A DNA stretch of 64,000 nucleotides, from the NCBI GenBank assembly GCA_050953285.1, contig JBMNMK010000002.1:1240001-1304000 (forward strand), given 5' to 3'. The notes under the pieces were generated by a model that worked only from the letters and a program-made list of their open reading frames with translations, did no database searches and was not told the origin of the DNA. The DNA comes from Olsenella_K sp050953285. Its GTDB lineage: Bacteria > Actinomycetota > Coriobacteriia > Coriobacteriales > Atopobiaceae. Position 1 is the stretch's first letter; each line of letters opens with the position of its first letter. A program made the position numbers and the translations under genes. Of the stretch, positions 53,305 to 61,932 are shown in pieces.

Positions 53305-54657
53305 TTACTCGATACACACCACAATACGCTTGGCCCCGCTGCCCGCCAGGTCTTTGCGCTTGAGCACCACCTGCTCCATCTCCCCGGGCACCATGATGGG
53401 ACGTTTGCGCCGCAACAGCAGTTCCTGGTCCCTATAGACGCAGATAGAGGCCCCTTCAAAGATGCCGGTGACCCTAAAGCGAACCACCAGCTCCTCATCC
53501 ATGCAGGCAGGATCGACAAAGCTCGGCACCGTATAGCGCACGCCCTCCTGGGCGATAAGTTCCATGCGCTCGCTGGCGCCACCGCCCGCGGCAGCGCCTG
53601 CACCGCTTGCGTCGCAGGCAGCAGCGCCGTCCTTCTCGCCCCGCGCAAAAGCCCAGGCCGCCTTGCCCGCGCGCTCTGCTTCTTCGCTCACGTAGTCCAC
53701 CAGATCGTGCACGTGAAGCACGTTTCCGCAGGCAAATATACCTGGCACGTCGGTCTCCAAGGACTCGTTAACCACAGGGCCCTTCGTGGCCGGGCTGAGC
53801 GTTACGCCCGCAGAGGCCGAAAGTTCATTTTCTGGAATGAGCCCGCACGAGAGCAGCAAGGTATCACACTCATAGCGCTGCTCGGTGCCGGGGATGGGAC
53901 GCATACGCTCATCCACCTGTGCTATGCTTACCGCCCTCACGCGATCTTTCCCCTCAATATCCACGACGGTGTGAGAGAGCAAAAGCGGAATCCCAAAGTC
54001 ATCCAAGCACTGCACGATATTTCTCTTGAGACCGCCTGAATAAGGCAGAAGTTCAGCCACCACCTGCACATGCGCCCCTTCAAGCGTCAGGCGGCGCGCC
54101 ATGATGAGCCCGATGTCTCCCGACCCCAAAATGACCACTTCTTTGCCTGGCATGTATCCCTCAAGGTTGACCAGGCGCTGTGCGCAGCCGGCCGTATAGA
54201 TACCCGCCGGACGATACCCGGGGATATTGAGCGCACCGCGCGGCCGCTCGCGGCATCCCATGGCCAACACAATGGCGCCGGCCTGGACAAAAAACATGCC
54301 CTCCGAGCGATTCATGGCACAAACGAGACGCTCAGGCGTGATATCGGTCACAATGGTGTCCAGCTTGTACTCAATGTCGAGCTCACGCACGCGCGCCACA
54401 AAGCGCTCCGCATATTCTGGCCCGGTGAGCTCTTCTTTGAAACGGTGCAGGCCAAAGCCGTTATGGATGCACTGGTTGAGAATGCCTCCCAGCTCATGGT
54501 CGCGCTCCAAGATGAGCACCGAACGACAGCCCTCTTCATAGGCACTGATTGCTGCAGCAAGTCCGGCAGGCCCTCCGCCTACCACCACCACGTCCACCGC
54601 GCGCACGTGGTGTGCCACATCTTTCTGGGCGAGAAACCCCTGGCCAATGACGCTCAT
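53305..54657 (-). CDS. NAD(P)/FAD-dependent oxidoreductase of the glycerol-3-phosphate operon
   Basis: A 450-residue pyridine-nucleotide-disulfide oxidoreductase-like flavoprotein. The FAD site is VVVVGGGPAGLAAAISAYEEG and the NAD site is EVVILGSGDIGLIMARR. The third FAD motif is near VPGIFACGNVLHVHDLVDYV. It lies between the G3P dehydrogenase and DUF1667 genes, separated by 2 and 15 bases, so it probably passes electrons from G3P oxidation to NAD or another acceptor. Confidence 0.9.
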   Translation of the reverse strand: MSVIGQGFLAQKDVAHHVRAVDVVVVGGGPAGLAAAISAYEEGCRSVLILERDHELGGILNQCIHNGFGLHRFKEELTGPEYAERFVARVRELDIEYKLDTIVTDITPERLVCAMNRSEGMFFVQAGAIVLAMGCRERPRGALNIPGYRPAGIYTAGCAQRLVNLEGYMPGKEVVILGSGDIGLIMARRLTLEGAHVQVVAELLPYSGGLKRNIVQCLDDFGIPLLLSHTVVDIEGKDRVRAVSIAQVDERMRPIPGTEQRYECDTLLLSCGLIPENELSASAGVTLSPATKGPVVNESLETDVPGIFACGNVLHVHDLVDYVSEEAERAGKAAWAFARGEKDGAAACDASGAGAAAGGGASERMELIAQEGVRYTVPSFVDPACMDEELVVRFRVTGIFEGASICVYRDQELLLRRKRPIMVPGEMEQVVLKRKDLAGSGAKRIVVCIE

Positions 54658-54659
54658 CC

Positions 54660-56135
54660 TCAGATCTCCTTTGTCCGACCAAACAGCAGCTCAGAACCTG
54701 GGCCGCACTTGGTGATCTCACGGGGTGAAACGCCCAGCTCACAGCTCAAAATCTCCAGCGCGCGCGGCGTGCAGAAACCCGCCTGACAGCGACCAGACCC
54801 CACGCGCACGCGCCGCTTCAAGCCATCGAGCGAGCGCGCACCTAAAGGCCGGTGGATGGCATCTAAGATCTCCCCTTCGGTCACCCACTCACAGCGACAC
54901 ACAATCTGACCATAGGCAGGCTGCTTCTTGATGAGCTCGGTGCGCTCTTCTGGGGAAAGCGTCTTGGGATCCAAAATGCCCACACGCTTCTTGATCCACG
55001 ATGCCTTCTGGCGCGCGCCCAAAAACTCCGCAATCTGTGGCGCCAAGAATTCCCCAATGGCAGGTGCACTGGTAAGGCCAGGAGACTCAATGCCCGCACA
55101 GTCAAAAAAGCCGGGCGCATCTGCGGGCTGCCCCAGCACAAACTCATGCCCATCCTCATGCGCACGCAGCCCCGCAAACGAGGTGATGGTCTCTCTGAGC
55201 GGCAGGTCATGCATGGTCTCCCCCGCACGCGAGCGCACCAGATCAAGCCCTTCCTGCGTGGTTGCCGTCCTGTCCTTGCCCTCATCGGGCAGATCAATAG
55301 CAGTGGGCCCCACAATCACATTACCGTGCACTGTTGGCGCACACAGCACGCCTTTTCCCATTTCCGTAGGCTGTGGAAACACCACATGCTTGACATATCC
55401 GTTGCAGTTTTTATCAAGCAGGAAATAGTCTCCGCGCCTGGGCGTAATATGCAGCGGGCGAGAAGACACTTGGTTATGAAGGGTGTCCGCATAAAGACCT
55501 GCGGCGTTGACCACACTTCTGGCAACAAATTCGGCGTTGGTGGTTGCCACGTGCCAGAGCGGCGCCTTCGTGCCGGTATCTTCTGCTGGCGCAGGTTCTT
55601 CTCGCCAGATTTTGATCACGCGGGTATTGAACATGAACTGCACGCCGTTTTGCGCCGCAGCCTCTGCTAGCGCAATGGTGAGGGTAAAGGGGCAGATAAT
55701 GCCTGCTGTCGGGGCATAGAGCGCAGCCACCACATCTTCACTCACGTTGGGCTCAATGGCCCTAACCTCGTCTGCTTCAAGGATCTTGAGGCCTTCTACC
55801 CCGTTGGCTTCTCCGCGCGCCAAAAGCTCCTCAAGGCCACTTCTGCGCTCCTCTCGTGTGCAGATGAGAAGAGATCCCACGCGCTCAAAGGGAATGTCGA
55901 GGTCGCGCGCCAGCTCATCCATCATCTGGTTGCCGCGCACATTCATGCGCGCCATGTATGAGCCCGGCCGTGCATCATAGCCCGCGTGCACGATGGCGCT
56001 GTTTGCCTTCGAGGTGCCCGAACACACATCCTCTTGCGCTTCAAGCACCAAAATATCTGCCTCATAGCGCGAGAGCTCCCGGGCAATAGCGCACCCAGAA
56101 ACTCCCGCGCCTATAACGATGGCGTCAAATATCAT
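54660..56135 (-). CDS. FAD-dependent glycerol-3-phosphate dehydrogenase with BFD-type [2Fe-2S] domain
   Basis: A 491-residue GlpA-like flavoprotein. The dinucleotide site is FDAIVIGAGVSGCAIAREL, followed by SKANSAIVHAGYDARPGS. A C-terminal Fer2_BFD domain has CRCEWVTEGE and GSGRCQAGFC as cluster ligands. ATG 56135 is preferred because GGAGAGGGG is correctly spaced; GTG 56141 touches the SD. L-2-hydroxyglutarate oxidase-like activity is the alternative, but the operon favours glycerol-3-phosphate. Confidence 0.88.
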   Translation of the reverse strand: MIFDAIVIGAGVSGCAIARELSRYEADILVLEAQEDVCSGTSKANSAIVHAGYDARPGSYMARMNVRGNQMMDELARDLDIPFERVGSLLICTREERRSGLEELLARGEANGVEGLKILEADEVRAIEPNVSEDVVAALYAPTAGIICPFTLTIALAEAAAQNGVQFMFNTRVIKIWREEPAPAEDTGTKAPLWHVATTNAEFVARSVVNAAGLYADTLHNQVSSRPLHITPRRGDYFLLDKNCNGYVKHVVFPQPTEMGKGVLCAPTVHGNVIVGPTAIDLPDEGKDRTATTQEGLDLVRSRAGETMHDLPLRETITSFAGLRAHEDGHEFVLGQPADAPGFFDCAGIESPGLTSAPAIGEFLAPQIAEFLGARQKASWIKKRVGILDPKTLSPEERTELIKKQPAYGQIVCRCEWVTEGEILDAIHRPLGARSLDGLKRRVRVGSGRCQAGFCTPRALEILSCELGVSPREITKCGPGSELLFGRTKEI

Positions 56136-56158
56136 ACGCACCCCTCTCCGGCCATAAA

Positions 56159-56179
56159 CACGTACCGCTCATGTACGTG
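56159..56179. promoter_or_regulatory. Inverted repeat between gap and the glp-type operon
   Basis: CACGTAC and GTACGTG are perfect 7-bp arms around CGCTCAT, 24 bases before the dehydrogenase ATG and 31 bases after the gap stop. It may be an operator or part of a terminator; no T run follows on the minus strand. Confidence 0.45.
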
Positions 56180-56209
56180 GAATGAACGCGCGGGTGCCTT
56201 GTGCCGTAG

Positions 56210-57253
56210 CTAAGCCGTGGCTACGCCCCCCGCCTCTTGATCGCGCTTGGCCATATAGAGGAGCAGGTCAATGACCTTATTTGAATAACCCCATTCATTG
56301 TCGTACCAGGCGATGAGCTTCACAAAGGTGTCGTCTAGCATGATGCCTGCCTTCTCGTCAAAAATGCAGGTATGGAAATTCCCCCTCAGATCCCCTGAAA
56401 CCAGCTCATCGTTGTTGTACTCAATGATTCCTTTCATGGTGCCTTGAGATGCACTCCGTATAGCCTCGCAGATCTCATCGTAGCTTGTAGGGTGTGCAAG
56501 CTCACAGCACATATCGACGACCGATACATCATTGCACGGGACGCGGAAACTCATGCCCGTAAGCTTGCCCGCAAGCTCAGGAATCACCTTTCCCACCGCG
56601 CGCGCAGCGCCGGTCGATGAGGGGATGATGTTGTTAAAGACCGAACGGCCCGTCCGCCAGTCCCTGCCTCCGTTGGAGTCAACTGGCTTCTGCTTTGAGG
56701 TTGAAGCATGGACCGTGGACATCAAACCTTTTTCTATTCCAAAGGCGTCGTGAACCACTTTGGCAAGCGGTGCCAAGCAGTTGGTGGTGCATGATGCATT
56801 AGATACCACCTTCATGCTGGCAGGATCATAGAGCTCCTGGTTGACACCCATCACAAAGGTGGGCATCTCGTCTTTTGCGGGCGCCGTTAAGATGATCTTT
56901 TTGGCACCGCCCAAAAGGTGGCGGCTGCACCCTTGAATATCTCTCCAGCGCCCGGTGGACTCAATTACGTACTGCGCCCCCAAAAGGTGCCAGCGGATGT
57001 CTGCCGGGTCTTCTTCTGAGAAGACATGGATCTCGTGGCCATCTATTGCAATGCCATCCTCTGTGGCTTCAACTGTGCCCAAAAATCTGCCAAAGACGGA
57101 ATCGTACTCAAACTGGTAGGCCATGCGTGCATGGTCTGCGTGGTGGATATTGATTGCTACGACTTCAATGTTTGTCTCGCGCAACTGCAATGACCGCAGA
57201 ATCACGCGCCCGATTCTGCCAAACCCGTTGATACCAACTTTGATCTTTTCCAT
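56210..57253 (-). CDS. gap: Glyceraldehyde-3-phosphate dehydrogenase
   Basis: A 347-residue enzyme: KVGINGFGRIGRVILRSL, the catalytic Cys155 in SNASCTTNCLAPL, and the closing AWYDNEWGYSNKVIDLL. Start 57253 is taken because homology begins there and GGGGATGAG precedes it; the upstream frame to 57442 is leader. Where most NAD enzymes have N-D (as in VNDLTD), this one reads AINIHHAD, so the residue that contacts the adenine ribose is Ile36 instead of an acid, which could relax cofactor choice. Confidence 0.94.
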   Translation of the reverse strand: MEKIKVGINGFGRIGRVILRSLQLRETNIEVVAINIHHADHARMAYQFEYDSVFGRFLGTVEATEDGIAIDGHEIHVFSEEDPADIRWHLLGAQYVIESTGRWRDIQGCSRHLLGGAKKIILTAPAKDEMPTFVMGVNQELYDPASMKVVSNASCTTNCLAPLAKVVHDAFGIEKGLMSTVHASTSKQKPVDSNGGRDWRTGRSVFNNIIPSSTGAARAVGKVIPELAGKLTGMSFRVPCNDVSVVDMCCELAHPTSYDEICEAIRSASQGTMKGIIEYNNDELVSGDLRGNFHTCIFDEKAGIMLDDTFVKLIAWYDNEWGYSNKVIDLLLYMAKRDQEAGGVATA

Positions 57254-57664
57254 CTCATCCCCTTGGTTGCCCCGTGTGCGCAGGGCATATCGATTCATCC
57301 TGCTTCTTATGTGCGAGACAAGAAGCAGATTGCCACCTTCATATTTAGTATTCAGTGATTGCAAAAACGAGATGTGCTTAGGTGAAAGGGGAAAGCCCGC
57401 AAATGAACGGGTACGCTTACCAGGCAAGCGGCGTATCTTCATCTACATTGATTTGCGATCCATGGCAATTTTGATGCGTGAATTTCCGTAACGACCATCA
57501 GTCAATCTTCCGCTGACTCACGCACAAAATCCATCCACGTCTACACAAACCTTACGTTCCGCTGATTACATTATGATGAATCGCCGTATGTGATGCCGCG
57601 TGTTCATGCCATGCGGCTCCTTTTTACGCCTAAAGCGTCGCATGAAATCACAGAAGGAGGATGC
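57254..57664. other. Divergent intergenic region between gap and pstS
   Basis: Four hundred bases with leaders for both genes. A perfect 9-bp stem CTGCTTCTT (57300-57308) / AAGAAGCAG (57320-57328) lies in the gap leader, 46 bases before its start. Towards pstS there is a possible -10 TATGAT at 57572-57577 and two copies of TTCCGCTGA (57508 and 57557). I see no convincing Pho box or small gene. Confidence 0.5.
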
Positions 57665-58648
57665 ATGAAATATCTCAACAAGCTCATTGCGGGCGCAATG
57701 GCGGTAGTCATTGCTGCCGGAGGCCTGACTGCCTGCGGAAACACGCAGTCTCAAGCAGATAGCCAGGGGTCTTTGCAGACGCAAAGTCAAGAGGAGACCA
57801 GCTCTGATTTCAAGAGCTCCATCATGTTCTGCGGCTCAACTTCGCTCTACCCCATCATGTCCTCTTTGGCCTCATCGTTCACCGAGGAGAATGTGACCTG
57901 GAATAAGGTTGACTCCTCCTTCCCCGATTCCAACATCTCCATCTACGTAGCCCCTGGTGGCTCGGGCGTGGGCGTGAGCGCTGTTGTGGATAAGACTGCA
58001 GACTTTGGTATGGTTGCCCGCGACGTGAAGGATTCCGAGAAGGAGAAGATCGGCGCCAATTATAAGGCCTACGTTATTGCACGCGACGCTCTGACCGTCT
58101 CCGTGAATTCCCAGAATCCCCTGATCGAGAAGACCGATTCTCTTGATACCGATACCATCAAGAAGATCTTCTCCGGCGAGTACACCACCTGGAACCAGGT
58201 TGACTCCTCACTTCCTGAAGAGCAGATCAACGTCTACATCCGCGATCTTTCCGGTGGCGCCTACGAGGTCTTCCAGAAGGCCATCATGGGCGATGCACAG
58301 ATCAGCGCTGCAGCAACCCAGTCCGCTTCCATGACTGAGCTGGCAACCAACGTTGCCAACGATCCGTGGGGTATTGGCTATGTAGGCTTTGGCGCCTACA
58401 ACAAGGTGAACAAGGACTCTCAGGTGGTAACCGCGCTCAAGGTCGACGGTGTTGAGGCAACCGAGGAGAACATCCTGTCGGGTGACTACACGGTTCAGCG
58501 TCCGGTTCAGATTGTCTCTGGTACCGAAATCACCAACTCTGAGCAGGCATTTATCGACTATATCTTCTCCCAAGAAGGCTACGACGCCGTGGTAGCAAAC
58601 GGCTACATCCCCGCCTTCACCCCAGGACAGGTTCCTTCAGGAGAGTAG
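57665..58648 (+). CDS. pstS: Phosphate-binding lipoprotein PstS
   Basis: A 327-residue periplasmic-binding-like lipoprotein with lipobox LTAC (Cys24) after the hydrophobic AGAMAVVIAAGG. Phosphate-site motifs are FCGSTSLYPIMSSL, GGSGVGVSAVVDKTADFGMV and RDLSGGAYEVFQKAIM. ATG 57665 follows AAGGAGG. It is the first gene of pstSCAB. Confidence 0.94.
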   Translation: MKYLNKLIAGAMAVVIAAGGLTACGNTQSQADSQGSLQTQSQEETSSDFKSSIMFCGSTSLYPIMSSLASSFTEENVTWNKVDSSFPDSNISIYVAPGGSGVGVSAVVDKTADFGMVARDVKDSEKEKIGANYKAYVIARDALTVSVNSQNPLIEKTDSLDTDTIKKIFSGEYTTWNQVDSSLPEEQINVYIRDLSGGAYEVFQKAIMGDAQISAAATQSASMTELATNVANDPWGIGYVGFGAYNKVNKDSQVVTALKVDGVEATEENILSGDYTVQRPVQIVSGTEITNSEQAFIDYIFSQEGYDAVVANGYIPAFTPGQVPSGE

Positions 58649-58662
58649 GTGGACGCGCGGTG

Positions 58663-59604
58663 ATGTCTCTTTCTCACACAGAGACAAAGCGCCAGACACA
58701 CACGGGGCGGCAGGAGCATGTACGCACCAGAGGAGCGGCGGCAAACGCAGTTTTTCTGGTGCTCGTGAAGCTCCTTGCCGCCCTCAGCTTTGCCTCACTC
58801 GTCTTTGTCATTGCTTTTATCGTGATAGAAGCACTTCCCACCTTCCAGGAAGTCTCCTTGTCAGATTTCCTGTTTGGCCAGGTATGGATGCCTATAGACT
58901 TTACCGGCACCACCTCATTTGGGATCTTTAACTTCATTGTTGCAACCGTTTTGGTCTCTGTGCTGGCGCTTCTCTGCGCGCTTGCCATAAGCATTGGCGC
59001 CGCCGTCTTTCTGTGTGGGCGTGCCTCCATCAAAGCGCGCACCATCCTCATACCGCTGATAGATCTTTTGGCAGGCGTCCCCTCTGTGGTCTTTGGCTTC
59101 ATTGGCCTAGAGGTGGTCACGGTAGCCTTTCGCCATGCCGGCGTCTCTTCCGGCTCATGTGTCTTGGCTGCAGCCTTGGTCCTGGCAGTCATGATCTTGC
59201 CATTCTTGGTCTCCTCCATCACGGAGTCTTTGGACGAGCAGTGCAAAAGATACCAGCAGAGCTCTGATGCCCTCGGCGTTTCACGCTGGCAGTTCTTAGC
59301 ATCGGTGGCGCTGAGTGCCTCAAGAAGATCCATCCTTATGTCCTTGGTTTTGGCCGCCGGCCGTGCCATGGGTGAGACCATGGCCGTGATGATGGTCATA
59401 GGAGATGCTAACCTCTTCCCCACCCTGTTGGGAAAGAGCGAATCCATAGCAGCACTTATCGCCTTGGAGATGGGCACCGCCGTGGTCGGAAGTACGCACT
59501 ATCACGCACTCTACGCTGCGGGTTTGGTACTCATGATTCTGGTGGGACTGGTAAATGTTGTGGTGTGGCTCATCAAGCGGCGCGTCCGTAAGGCAGGTGT
59601 GTAG
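58663..59604 (+). CDS. pstC: Phosphate ABC transporter permease PstC
   Basis: A 313-residue permease with about six membrane segments. IVIEALPTFQEVSLSDFLFG, LAGVPSVVFGFIGLEV, the EAA-like SDALGVSRWQFLASVALSAS and AAGRAMGETMAVMMVIGD are PstC signatures. Fourteen bases separate it from pstS, and pstA starts two bases after its stop. Confidence 0.94.
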   Translation: MSLSHTETKRQTHTGRQEHVRTRGAAANAVFLVLVKLLAALSFASLVFVIAFIVIEALPTFQEVSLSDFLFGQVWMPIDFTGTTSFGIFNFIVATVLVSVLALLCALAISIGAAVFLCGRASIKARTILIPLIDLLAGVPSVVFGFIGLEVVTVAFRHAGVSSGSCVLAAALVLAVMILPFLVSSITESLDEQCKRYQQSSDALGVSRWQFLASVALSASRRSILMSLVLAAGRAMGETMAVMMVIGDANLFPTLLGKSESIAALIALEMGTAVVGSTHYHALYAAGLVLMILVGLVNVVVWLIKRRVRKAGV

Positions 59605-59605
59605 C

Positions 59606-60448
59606 ATGCACTGGCAATCAATCGTGCTCAAGATCTGGGCATATATCTCAATTGCTGTGGTGGTGGGCGTGGTGCTCTTCCTGTTTGGCTACGTGCTCTC
59701 ACGCGGTGCATCGGCCATCAGCTGGGAATTTCTCACGCAAGCGCCCAAAGGGGCAGTGCTTGGACAAGAGGGCGGCATCATGCCTGCCATTGTGGGCAGC
59801 CTCTGGTTTACGGTGGTGGCCTGCATCTTAGGTGCCATTCCTGCCATAGCGTCTGCCATTTACCTCACGTTTATCTGCACAAAGCCAGCCATTGCCTCCG
59901 CTTTGCGCGCAACCATCCAGCTCATGAGCGGCATTCCCTCTATCGTGCTGGGCCTTTTTGCCTACAGCCTTCTCATCAGAGACTTAGGCTGGGGCCGCTG
60001 CATCCTCTCTTCCAGCGTGGCCTTAGCCATCATGATCTTGCCGTTTATTGAGGTCCGCGTGGAGAAGGGCTTACGCGAGCTTCCAACAGAGATGGTAGAG
60101 TCCGCACTCGCCCTTGGTTGTTCAATGTTTTATACGATAAGAACCATTGTGCTGCCAGCTTCACGTGGATCTATCTGGGGCGCTATCACACTGGGCGCCT
60201 GCTATGCTATGGGAGCTACAGCTCCTCTCATCTTTACGGGAGCCGTGGCCTTTGCAGATGTTCCCACAAGCGTAATGCAGCCTGCCATGGCACTTCCCCT
60301 ACATCTGTATCTTCTGGTTGCCCAAGGTCACACGTCACTTGATCTGGCCTACGGAACCGCCTTTGTGATGATGGCTCTGGTGCTTATTGGCAACATAGCG
60401 GTCTGGGCATATTCAAGATGGAGCGTGAAACAATGGATGAGGTCGTAG
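59606..60448 (+). CDS. pstA: Phosphate ABC transporter permease PstA
   Basis: A 280-residue permease. FLTQAPKGAVLGQEGGIMPAIVGS, MSGIPSIVLGLFAYSL, the coupling loop ALALGCSMFYTIRTIVLPAS and ACYAMGATAPLIFTGA are PstA motifs. The start at 59606 follows the pstC stop. It overlaps the pstB start by 16 bases. Confidence 0.94.
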   Translation: MHWQSIVLKIWAYISIAVVVGVVLFLFGYVLSRGASAISWEFLTQAPKGAVLGQEGGIMPAIVGSLWFTVVACILGAIPAIASAIYLTFICTKPAIASALRATIQLMSGIPSIVLGLFAYSLLIRDLGWGRCILSSSVALAIMILPFIEVRVEKGLRELPTEMVESALALGCSMFYTIRTIVLPASRGSIWGAITLGACYAMGATAPLIFTGAVAFADVPTSVMQPAMALPLHLYLLVAQGHTSLDLAYGTAFVMMALVLIGNIAVWAYSRWSVKQWMRS

Positions 60449-61227
60449 ACGACATGCACGATTCCCAAAGCTTGCGAGCTCAAAGCCTCATAGAGATCGA
60501 GCATCTCTCGGTGAACTTTGAGAACAAGGCCGTGCTCAAAGACATCAACCTCACGGTCAAAAACCGGCGGATCCTTGCCATCATTGGCCCTTCTGGCTGC
60601 GGCAAGACGACGCTTCTGCGCTGCATCAATCGCCTCATTACGCAGGATAGAGACGCACATGTCACAGGGTCTGTCCTGCTTGATGGGAAAGAGGTTTCCC
60701 ATATGCCTCTGGCAGAGCTTCGAAAAAACGTTGGGCTGGTCTTTCAAGAACCCAGTCCCTTTCCCTTCTCTATCTGGAGAAACGTGGCCTATGCGCCGCG
60801 CTATTTTGGCGGACTCACCCGCCAGCAGATAGATGAGCTGGTGATCCAAAAGCTCAAGCTGGTAGGACTGTATGATGAGGTGTCGCAGGATCTCAAGAAA
60901 AATGCCTTGAAGCTCTCAGGCGGCCAGCAACAGCGCCTCTGCATTGCCCGCGCTTTGGCATCAGATCCCCAAGTTTTGCTCTTAGACGAGCCTTGCAGCG
61001 CCCTTGATATCAACGCCACAGCAATCATAGAAAAAGCTCTCGTGGGGCTTAAAGAGCAGCTTGCGATGGTGGTGGTAACGCACAACATTGCGCAGGCACA
61101 GCGCATAGCAGACGACGTTGTCTTCATGATGGATGGCGAGGTCATAGAGGCAGGTGCCGCCTCGCAAGTGCTCAAGAATCCTCAGAGCGAGAAGACCCAG
61201 GCATTTCTGGCGGGCTCGCTCTGGTAA
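60433..61227 (+). CDS. pstB: Phosphate ABC transporter ATPase PstB
   Basis: A 264-residue ATPase: Walker A GPSGCGKTTLLRCINRL, Q-loop VFQEPSPFPFSIWRN, signature LSGGQQQRLCIARA, Walker B VLLLDEPCSALD. ATG 60433 with GGAG 9 bases upstream is chosen; 60418 is also in frame. The operon ends here at a terminator without phoU or a two-component pair, unlike many pst loci. Confidence 0.94.
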   Translation: MDEVVDDMHDSQSLRAQSLIEIEHLSVNFENKAVLKDINLTVKNRRILAIIGPSGCGKTTLLRCINRLITQDRDAHVTGSVLLDGKEVSHMPLAELRKNVGLVFQEPSPFPFSIWRNVAYAPRYFGGLTRQQIDELVIQKLKLVGLYDEVSQDLKKNALKLSGGQQQRLCIARALASDPQVLLLDEPCSALDINATAIIEKALVGLKEQLAMVVVTHNIAQAQRIADDVVFMMDGEVIEAGAASQVLKNPQSEKTQAFLAGSLW

Positions 61228-61232
61228 GGTTG

Positions 61233-61257
61233 GGCGCGCCCGCACACAGGGCGCGCC
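61233..61257. terminator. Terminator between convergent pstB and rfbC
   Basis: GGCGCGCCC (61233-61241) and GGGCGCGCC (61249-61257) are perfect 9-bp arms with a 7-base loop, followed on the plus strand by a T-rich stretch (TGCTTTTCTT). It lies between two convergent stops and likely serves both. Confidence 0.8.
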
Positions 61258-61276
61258 TCAGGATGCTTTTCTTCCC

Positions 61277-61855
61277 TTACTGTTGGTTCAACAGCGGGTG
61301 ATGCTGGTCTTTCTCGGAAAGAATGATATGGCTGGGGTCAAACGCCGCTTCTCCCTCAAGTGCGGGCCATGCCACTGCAATGTCGGGGTCGTTCCACATG
61401 ATGCCGCCCTCGTCGTTGGGGTGGTACACGTCGTCGCACTTGTAGCAGAAAACGGCCTGGTCAGACAGGACAAGAAAGCCGTGAGCAAAGCCACGGGGCA
61501 CAAAGAACTGACGGCGATTCTCCTGGGACAACACGCAGCCCTCCCATGCGCCATAGGTGGCACTACCATAGCGAAGGTCAACCGCCACATCAAAGACGGC
61601 CCCCTGCATCACGCGCACAAGCTTGGCCTGCGGATGGTTGATCTGAAAATGCAGGCCGCGCAGGACGCCTTTCTTGCTCATAGACTGGTTATCCTGCACA
61701 AACTCCGCCTCAATACCGCCGGCAACAAAATCTGAGCGCTTGTAGGTTTCCATGAAATAGCCGCGCTCGTCGCCGTACGACTTCACATCCACAACCACGA
61801 CGCCCGGAATATCGGTGGTACTAAACGTAAAATTGCCCGAGCTCACCTGAGACAT
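61277..61855 (-). CDS. rfbC: dTDP-4-dehydrorhamnose 3,5-epimerase
   Basis: A 192-residue cupin-fold epimerase. YMETYKRSDFVAGG, FVQDNQSMSKKGVLRGLHFQ, the catalytic His/Tyr region VFDVAVDLRYGSATYG and FVPRGFAHGFLVLSD match RmlC. It works on the product of RfbB and feeds RfbD; all three genes are present in order rfbD-rfbB-rfbC on the minus strand. Confidence 0.95.
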   Translation of the reverse strand: MSQVSSGNFTFSTTDIPGVVVVDVKSYGDERGYFMETYKRSDFVAGGIEAEFVQDNQSMSKKGVLRGLHFQINHPQAKLVRVMQGAVFDVAVDLRYGSATYGAWEGCVLSQENRRQFFVPRGFAHGFLVLSDQAVFCYKCDDVYHPNDEGGIMWNDPDIAVAWPALEGEAAFDPSHIILSEKDQHHPLLNQQ

Positions 61856-61932
61856 CTATCCAGCTTTCCTTCCTCACATATCGTGCAGCCGCGCGTGACG
61901 CACGCGCACGACGTGCACGCGTATGACACACG

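Larger units (their letters stand above)
1671..55464. repeat. Dispersed 9-bp motif TTCTCGCCC/GGGCGAGAA, 20 exact copies
   Basis: TTCTCGCCC on the plus strand starts at 1671, 9631, 12802, 18813, 25236, 25782, 28503, 43342, 45012, 46108, 50773 and 53633. GGGCGAGAA starts at 12025, 13114, 18259, 38523, 44085, 47982, 54627 and 55456. The base after the last C is A or G in nearly all copies and never T. Most copies are inside genes, in more than one reading frame; one is intergenic. Neither IS element has a copy. A base-composition estimate gives fewer than one copy by chance. The function is unknown. Confidence 0.85.

Noticed and set aside
57500..57570. Two copies of TTCCGCTGA upstream of pstS as a Pho box.
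   Set aside because: They are 49 bases apart, not the roughly one helical turn expected of PhoP/PhoB direct repeats, and the match may be chance.
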